Source: Salticus scenicus
Taxonomy: Eukaryota > Arthropoda > Arachnida > Araneae > Salticidae
NCBI GenBank assembly: GCA_963930645.1
Contig: OZ005648.1
Location: 152,774,535-152,838,534, forward strand
Length of the DNA: 64,000 nucleotides
Direction: 5' to 3'
Position numbers and translations under genes: made by a program. Shown piece after piece: positions 57,087-64,000 of the stretch (position 1 is its first letter; the number at the start of each line of letters is the position of its first letter). Below the pieces are notes generated by a model, which saw only the letters and a program-made list of their open reading frames with translations, made no database searches and was not told the DNA's origin.

Positions 57087-59475
57087 TCTGTATATATATA
57101 TAAATTACGTGTCACGATGTTTGTCCGGGGTAAACTCCTAAACTAAGGAACCGATTTTAATGAAATTTTGCACACTGTGTGCAGTTTGGTCCAACTTGAG
57201 AGATAGGATAGTTTTTATCTCAATTTATAGTCACAATATTGTTTTATTGCAATTATTTGTTAATTATAGACCTTTATTAAAGTTGCTCCAAAATATCTGT
57301 AAGTTCCATTAATTTAATTGTTGCCAAAAAAAAAAAAAAAAAAAAAAAAAAATACGAGTTCATTTTCTTTCGACATAAAAATAAATACATTTAATCAAAC
57401 GTGAACGTTAAAAAATTATAAAAAGTTAAATTATGCATCTCACGAAAATTGACGTCATAATCAATTTAAAGATTTTATACACATTGATAAAGTGCTAATG
57501 TAGTTCTATCATAGATATAGTAATATATATAGATCTCTCATCCCCATGTTATCGTACAAAGATTTTTGATGCCGAAAAAAAAAAAAAATAAAAGCTTTGG
57601 AAACAGCCATTAAGTGGTATTGAAAAGAAAAAAAAAAAAAAAAAAGAAAGAAAGAAATATGAATTTGAAACTGTATCTGGAGTCTTCCATTCCCCTTTAG
57701 CAAATAAATTATTCATAAATTTTATTTGCTAAAATATTAGTATGTATTCCCGTGTGTATTCACTCGGGGAAAGACGGCCATATTTTGCTAAAAACGTCGT
57801 CTTTTCCCAAATGAAAAGGAATAACTTTTTTCTCCCCAATGATCACTCTATTCTATATATGCTATACTATATCTATGAGTTCTATACGCAAGCGAAGTGT
57901 GACTCACTGACCGTCTGTGCAGCCAAGAAAAAGATTTCCTATGTTAATTGCCCACTGGATTTTTTGTAAGAAATTATTAAAAATCGAGGGAATTTATTTC
58001 CCGATTTTAATCCTTATATTTGGGTATAGATATGTATTAGTTATCGCGGGTGTTAGATTGAATTATTTTGCTGTCAAATTGACAAAATTTTAATTTTAAA
58101 TTTCAAAACTTTGTCGCCCTTGGCTTTTATTATTATTATTATTATTATTTGGCAATCAAAAGCGTAACACGAAAATATACATGCCAGATGTATGCATTGT
58201 ACGAAATGTAATATGTATTATTCATTGTACGTATGTATGACCTGTAATATGTATTGTACGAAATATTGTTTCATATTATTCATTACTCTTTTAATATAAG
58301 TTGTTAAAATAACCATGATTTTTTAAAGGAATTAAATATTTTCGCCAGATAATTTGGCGATATTCTTTTTTTTTTCGCCAAGGATGACAGAAATGAAATC
58401 TATTCCGCTGCAAAATATTAGTATCTTACATCAGATATTTTATTTAGACATTTGAAAACAAATTTGACTTTAAACTATGATAGAATATTTATCATTTTCC
58501 TTTTAATTAGTATATTATTAGTATATTAAAATTTAAAAGCATGGTATATAAAAAGTTTTTTTTTTTTTTTTTATCTTATAATTATTCTTATCTTAATCCT
58601 CAATGTTTCCCATCTTTATTAACTTGAATTTACTATTAAAATTTTAACATACTCAAAAACTTCTCATCACTTCGTTAAAATACACTAAACTTTTCCAAAA
58701 TCTTTTTCTATTTAAAATGATACATGTATTTACTTTAAATGTCCAATATTTCATAAGATTTCCAATTTTAAAGTTTTAAAATATTTATCAAATTTACTTA
58801 TTTTTCTGGTTTAGCCTTATTGTTTTCCTTTTTATAACTACAGCTGTTGCCCTCTTTAAAATATTTAAAATGATGAGGTCATTTTATAGTAAAATTATCC
58901 ATTATAGCATATATTATATTTCACTCCTCCATAAAAATTGATTTTAAAATCGTCTGTTTCTTTTATACTTTTATTTTATTAGAATTTAATTTATATATTA
59001 GTCATTTTAGCAATTTTATCCAAAGTAGCATTAGAAATAATATATATCACTTCTCCATTAAAATTTATAGGACCCTACAATAAAATTAATTTGTGCTTAA
59101 TATCAACACTACGAAAATTTTTATGAATCGCTTCCAAATTTTGACCTAAGTCAGTGTTGCCAGATTTGGGGACTTTTTTATTCAACTCTCACCAATAATT
59201 TTGAGAAGTGATATTTGCTATACATAATAGACGTTTATCTTTCGAAGTGCTTAGGCAACCGTTACAATTAAAATTTAGCGGCGGGGGTTGAATAAAAAAG
59301 TCCCCAAATCTGGCAACACTGACCTAAGTTTCAAATCTCAACCCTGTGGGTTTTTACATCAGCTACAACGTTTTCGTCTTTGTTCGTAAATAATAATTTG
59401 ACTGTACTAAATAGTTTACAGCCGTATAATTCAACGTATAACTTAGTCACAGCAACGCGTGGCCGGGTCTGCTAG
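57087..59475 (+). mobile_element. Non-autonomous Helitron inserted in the LINE ORF
   Basis: It starts TCTGTATATATATAAATTAC and continues ACGTGTCACGATGTTTGTCC, the wording common at Helitron 5' ends, and ends CGCGTGGCCGGGTCTGCTAG. Insertion is exactly between A (57086) and T (59476). The joined codon becomes AAT and both LINE halves fall in one frame. No Rep/helicase is encoded in the 2389 bp. An internal block (57290-57490) recurs in inverted form at 29095-29300. Poly-A (57326-57351), a GAAA tract and ATT repeats (58127-58149) are present. Confidence 0.93.
59152..59321. mobile_element. hAT-type MITE nested in the Helitron
   Basis: The 8-bp ACCTAAGT flanks both sides (59144-59151, 59322-59329). 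The ends CAGTGTTGCCAGATTTGGGG, continuing to ...TTATTCAAC, form a perfect inverted repeat of about 35 bp. CAGTGTTGCC with an 8-bp duplication is the hAT pattern. It is 170 bp and non-coding. Confidence 0.95.
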
Positions 59476-60661
59476 TACTACTATAGACAAGATTATTACA
59501 TACGGTGCAGGCATCTGGGGCGGGGGTTTAAAACAATTGGGAAACACTAAAATTAACTCAATTCAAAGAATGTTTCTTTTACAGATCTCGCGAGGCTATA
59601 GAACTATTTCTACAGACGCCCTCTCAGTCATCACTGGGGTCCCACTTGCTCATCTTCAACTTAAATATTGTTATCGTAAAGTAAATATTCTTCAACTTAA
59701 TAACTCAGCAATCGCTAATAAATACTTTGAAAATATGGTAATACAATCCCATTCTCCTAACTGGAACATTCACCCTGCTCAGGATGTAGCCTCGTTATTA
59801 GTTAATAGTTCTAAGAATAGTTTTTCCCCGTCTGCTCCTGTTGCAATCTATACTGACGGCTCTAAAACTGAGCATGGAGTCGCAGCAGCATTCTTTGTCC
59901 TCAGGGGCAATATTTTTATCCATGAGTGGGCCTGCAGGCTTGAGGACTATAATACTGTCTTTCAGGCGGAACTCTTCACTATAGAAAAAGCTCTAGAATG
60001 GGCTCACAAAAACAAAGACCAATTTACTTCTCTTCCCATTTTTAGTGATAGTCTCTCGGGTCTGCAGGCTATAATTAGTTACAGGTGCAGACACCCTCAG
60101 GTAATTAAAATAAAACAACTGCTAATTTCACTTAATTCCTTAGTTTCCCTGGCACACGTTTCTGCCCATAGGGGTGTCGTGGGCAACGAACGTGCAGATG
60201 ACTTGGCCAAGGCTGCTACAGAGGAACACACTCCTCTTTACTCTCTCCCAGTCCCACCTTCCTATGTCAAAAGAAAACTAAAATCTCTCCTTTTCCGGGA
60301 ATGGCAGTCTTGGTGGGCAGATTCCCTCAACGGCAGAATTACTTTCTCTCTAATACCAAATGTTTCTCTCAATGATTGGGTACTTACCCCAGAAATTACA
60401 GCGTTTTTAACTGGGCATGGCCCTTTTCCGGCTTATCTGCACAGATTTCGTCGTCGACGTTCGCCCCTATGTTCTTGTGGAGAGGAGGGTTCTTCCTTTC
60501 ATTACTATTTCCATTGTCCGCTTACAATAACCTATCACTTAAGAAATCCGAATAATAGACCAGCCAACTGGCTGACTGATATTTTAACAAGACCTTCACT
60601 TGCCATAAAACTAAAAAGAATTTTTGAATTACTCATAGATATTTCAAATAGAACAAATTAA
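59476..60661 (+). pseudogene. LINE RNase H and C-terminal region, second part of the split ORF
   Basis: Directly after the Helitron the frame reads TTIDKIITYGAGIWG, the usual sequence after the RT thumb. Counting from the open-frame start at 59459, the RNase H domain has YTDGS (D133), QAELFTIEKA (E171), FSDSLSGL (D197) and SAHRGVVGNERADDLAK (H237, D247), so the acidic catalytic residues and the His are present. Near the end CSC at 338-340, H348 and C353 form a small Cys/His motif (CxC-x7-H-x4-C). The stop is TAA at 60659-60661. RNase H would remove template RNA during second-strand synthesis. Confidence 0.92.
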
Positions 60662-60821
60662 ATTCTTCTTAAGTCATTTAAAATTATCTAATTCATAAAC
60701 ATTTAAATAAATTAAAAGTATTTAATAATCTCATAAGTTAAATAATCCTTTTCACTTACCCACTAGCCCTAAGATATCTATTCTTTCCTCATGTGTTTGT
60801 AAATGTCCTAAAACAACCAAC

Positions 60822-61086
60822 TTCGCCCTATGTCGCGTGGGAACCTTGTTCTGGCGAACTGATTTACTTGTAAACAACTCTCCCTCCCTGTTCAATTCTA
60901 GCTCATTGTGCTTTTGAGTTTTCAAGATTTATTTTATTTCGCCCCCTGTCGCGTGAGTACTCTGTACTGGCGAATCTTACTTTAGTGTATTTAATTTTTA
61001 TTTATTTTTATTTTTAAGTTTGTTAATAATTAATACATATTTGTAATACTTCGCCCTATGTCGCGCGGGAATATTGTTCTGGCGAA
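60822..61086 (+). repeat. Three 37-nt hairpins in the LINE 3' UTR
   Basis: Each copy begins TTCGCCC and ends CTGGCGAA, with TGTCGCG in the middle: 60822-60858, 60938-60974 and 61050-61086. TTCGCC pairs with GGCGAA in all three. Start-to-start spacing is 116 and 112 bp. A role in recognition by the reverse transcriptase is inference. Confidence 0.85.
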
Positions 61087-61147
61087 CCTTGTAATTTTTT
61101 CCTTTTTTTTTTTTTTTTTTTTCTTTTTGTTTTTAAATAAACGTTCC

Positions 61148-61215
61148 GGAGTAGGGGCCTAGCATAGCTAGAAGCGCTCGACACCACTCTTAGAGCGGTG
61201 AGCGGCACCTACTCC
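61148..61215 (+). other. Terminal hairpin of the LINE 3' end
   Basis: GGAGTAGGGGCC (61148-61159) pairs with GGCACCTACTCC (61204-61215) with one mismatch. Inside, CGCTC (61175-61179) can pair with GAGCG (61193-61197). It lies just before the TGTTAAATC tail repeats. Confidence 0.7.
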
Positions 61216-61245
61216 TTGTTAAATCCTGTTAAATCTCGGGATATA

Positions 61246-63229
61246 ATTTCCTTTAAACAGTTTTATATATTAACACACAGTAATTCATTTTGAATGAAGA
61301 AATTTAGCATAATTTAATTGCATATGTTATTTATAAAATTAAGTTATGGTATCTAATGAATGACTTTAGAATCCTTATTACGCACATAAAATGTACCGTT
61401 AAAAATAAAAAAAAAGGAAAACGTTGTTTAGAGAAAAAATATTGCATACATATAATATTCTCTTTATTTTTAAATTATTAAATAACATAATTTAAGAAAT
61501 TTCTACTTCACTTATGAAATTATATATTTTTAATATAGTACATTTTCTTTCAAATTTATACTTTATGAAAAAACATATATTAAATTTAATAATCATATTA
61601 TATTGTTAAACTTCCCCAAATTTTCGTTTTCATGCCACACAATTATGATATTTTTAAAATTACACAATTCGTCTCTTCATTTCTTTTCTTAATAGTGGGT
61701 ACATTCATGCAAAAATGGCTGTTCTATTGTAATATACTTATAATTATTATTATTTTTTTTTAATATAAAATTAAATATTTTCACTACTTATTTGTAATTA
61801 TATTTAATGGTGATATATTTAATTGTTGTTTTTTCACTTAGGTTAACTGTTTAAAAATGTTTGATCTTATTGTCTCTTACAGCAATATTGTATCGTAATT
61901 GCAAGTACTAAATTATTCTTGTTTCAAGTAAATTAATATAAAATGGATGTTGTTTGACATATTATTCATAATATGTTACTTTTCTATTTTTTTTTCATTT
62001 GTTGCATGTATTTTAATTCATTGTTGAAATTTTTGTGTTATTAGGCAATGGTAATGAATGTATATGATCTCATATATTAATGACTGAGAAACAACGTATT
62101 ATATCTACCCTGCTACTCTAATTATTATTGAGAAAGAGTTACCAATTTTTCTTTTATTTTAAAATTTCTTTTGTTTAATTTTATTTAATTTTTACATTTC
62201 TTAACCATTTTAATACTTTTTGCTTTAAATAATTCTTGACCACTATATAAAATATATTAATACCTTGATAATCTTTTTTTCTTTTTTCCTGGATCCCTAT
62301 AAAGTTGAAATAAAATAGATAAAGTTAAAATTTTCTATTTATTTTTCAAGCAGGGAATTTTTTTTTTATTGCTATGGAAACTGTTTTTGGATTGTCAGGG
62401 CAACAAAAATAATCGGGAGACTTGTAAAAAAAAAAAAAAAACATTAATAAACATTTAATAAACCCGATATCTTCTTATTATCAGGGATATAAATATTATA
62501 ATTGTAATTTTATCATTGCAAGTAGTGATGCGACGGTTTTAAAAATACTTTTCGGATTGTTTTTGCTACAGTTGCAGCATTATTGTGTATAACTTAACAT
62601 CACATCTAGAGGCGAACAATTCTTGATTATAGTCATAAAAAAACGTTTGAACAATCTGTTATGTTTTCTATTTTATATGTTTCACTCTATATGCACCGTT
62701 CATTTTATATCTATAAAACTTTTTCACCACAAAATACTCAAAAAGGAATTATCAGCTTATCCTTAAAGACTACTCTTAAATTATTAATTTTTAACTAACA
62801 TCTAAAATTCCTTTAAAGTCTCTTAGCGTCATTTTTCCAATAAGAAATGAATATCGTTTTCATAAAGTGCTGACAAATATCTTGAAAAAATCCGATACAA
62901 CTTCAAAAGGTAACTCTGTAGCATTTTAGTGAGAATTAAACCTGTGATCTTCTATTTGATTTAACTCTTTAAAACCTTTTAAATAACTTTATACTAACTT
63001 TACTCCTAAATATGTTTACTCAGACTATATTGATGTTTACTTAAGACGACACAGAGAGAAGAAAATATGATCCTAAAATATTTAAAAATTAATTTTGATA
63101 TATATATATATATTAATACACAAATTTCAAAAGAAAAAATGCATTTTTCTCTTGTACAATTAATATGTTTTCCTAAATTCCTATTAAATAAATAAATAAC
63201 TTAACGAACTTGTATGCAACGCGATCCGA
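61246..63229. other. AT-rich stretch
   Basis: The first part continues the tandem repeat unit interrupted by the LINE. After that no gene or clear repeat was recognised. Confidence 0.5.
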
Positions 63230-63575
63230 GAATGATTAACCTTTTTCCCATACAACCAATGATATCCATTAGATATCTAAATTACATCCAAATGATCTAT
63301 AAAAGATACAAAATATCTAAAAAATGTCCATTAAAAGTCCTGCATTTCCTGTACTAATTATAGATATCTATCAGATAATAGATATCTATCATATAAATAT
63401 AGATGAAATTTAGACGAAATTTAGACGTGCCTTTTTCGATGTCTAATAGATGTAATATGCTAGGTCAAAACAAGATTTGGATATTTTCAATATCTGTCAG
63501 ATCTAATAATTCCAGTTATGGGATATTTTGAGATTTATCGGATATGTAACAAATATGTAACGGATGTAAATAACA
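63230..63575. repeat. Cluster of short GATATCTA-type repeats
   Basis: TAGATATCTA and close variants (ATTAGATATC, AAATATC, TATCTATCAGATAA) occur repeatedly between 63260 and 63400, with doubled GAAATTTAGACG near 63405-63425. The sequence may belong to a MITE whose ends I could not define. Confidence 0.4.
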
Positions 63576-63581
63576 AGAAAG

Positions 63582-64000
63582 AAAAATCATGCAGTACGCA
63601 TTGATTAGTAACACTTTCCAAATGTACGTAATTGTTGTATCGAATAACTTTTAATATTCATTAACTACGTTATCACACAACAGACAGAAGGACTGAAAAA
63701 TATACAGATAGACTGATTGATTTAAAAATTACTATTAGGCATTTTGGAAAGTGTTAAAATGGCTTAACGCAAAAGAAAATGCAGCCATTAGATTATAATT
63801 GCAACTTTTGATCTGTCTGAATATTTTAGTGTAGCCCTGTAAATCAGAAAGTTAATCATATCATATTCTATACAAAACATTATTGTGGAATATTAACAAT
63901 ACATTTCAACATTTTTATGATTTTTACAGTAGAAAGATTTTTAGATATAACTTCCAAAAATTCTGTCCTAAAACGTAATGCATTGGCACTTTTGTTGTTG
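63582..64000 (-). repeat. Inverted copy of the dispersed repeat at 7230-7668
   Basis: Reverse complemented, it reads ACAGGGCTACA, TCTTTTGCGTTAA, TTTTAACACTTT, CAGTCCTTCTGTCTGTTGTG, TGATAACGTAG and TCAATGCGTA in the same order as 7400-7650. The copy runs off the window edge. Confidence 0.78.

Larger units (their letters stand above)
55783..61231 (+). mobile_element. 5'-truncated LINE (RT plus RNase H), carrying a Helitron insertion
   Basis: The 14-bp AATCTCGGGATATA occurs at 55769-55782 and 61232-61245, giving both ends. Without the Helitron the LINE is 3060 bp. The endonuclease and any upstream ORF are lost by 5' truncation. The tail is not poly-A but a doubled TGTTAAATC. RT followed by RNase H, a C-terminal Cys/His motif and a non-poly-A tail suit the I/R1/LOA group of non-LTR retrotransposons; the exact clade is not settled. 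Confidence 0.9.

Noticed and set aside
57742..57969. 75-residue frame MYSRVYSLGERR...
   Set aside because: It is inside the non-autonomous Helitron, with no Rep or helicase motif.
1..64000. CRISPR arrays, bacterial operons, rRNA genes, intact tRNA genes
   Set aside because: None seen. The tandem repeats found are long, diverged units in AT-rich eukaryotic sequence.

Overview
The window is AT-rich repeat-dense eukaryotic DNA with no convincing host gene. Long poly-A/T tracts, TA/GT/ATT microsatellites and a mixture of piggyBac, Tc1/mariner, pogo/Tigger, hAT, Helitron, Helentron-like, LINE and tRNA-derived SINE sequences point to an arthropod. The Helitron ends and LINE type would suit an arachnid or spider, but that is inference from repeat content only.

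Layout. 0-2.2 kb: right part of a piggyBac-type transposon; its transposase is one reading frame broken by two stop codons. 2.2-9 kb: diverged tandem repeats, a Tc1-type MITE, a 657-bp pogo/Tigger-type element and a dispersed repeat family holding a nested piggyBac MITE. 9-11.5 kb: a Helitron with clear TC/CTAG ends and a separate TIR element. 14.7-17 kb: two Helentron/DINE-1-like elements head to head. 18-20 kb: Helitron and Tc1 remnants and a MITE. 20-32 kb: mostly AT-rich spacer with old duplications, one SINE with intact target-site duplications and one orphan ORF. 32-35.6 kb: a duplicated repeat unit carrying a foldback MITE, a mariner remnant and a hAT MITE, then a second SINE copy. 37.6-41.1 kb: a third Helentron-like copy, a degraded coding remnant and a minus-strand Helitron. 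41.8-46.8 kb: a full-length but dead Tc1-like transposon, a different tRNA-derived SINE, and an unclassified TIR transposon with repeated CCTAGG motifs and a nested piggyBac MITE. 47.9-54.5 kb: piggyBac and Tc1 MITEs, a fourth Helentron-like element, a pogo element and hAT-derived tandem repeats. 55.8-61.2 kb: a 5'-truncated RT/RNase H LINE, split by a 2389-bp Helitron that itself contains a 170-bp hAT MITE. 63.6-64 kb: an inverted copy of the dispersed repeat seen at 7.2-7.7 kb.

The main signals are: (1) precise three-level nesting LINE > Helitron > hAT MITE, every boundary fixed by target-site evidence; (2) a Helentron/DINE-1-like family in which three copies have a copy-specific 5' hairpin sequence matched by their own 3' inverted repeat; (3) three repeated 37-nt hairpins in the LINE 3' UTR; (4) an unclassified TIR transposon with at least eight palindromic subterminal motifs. 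The protein-coding pieces are all transposon-derived except possibly a short Cys-containing ORF near 21.5 kb.
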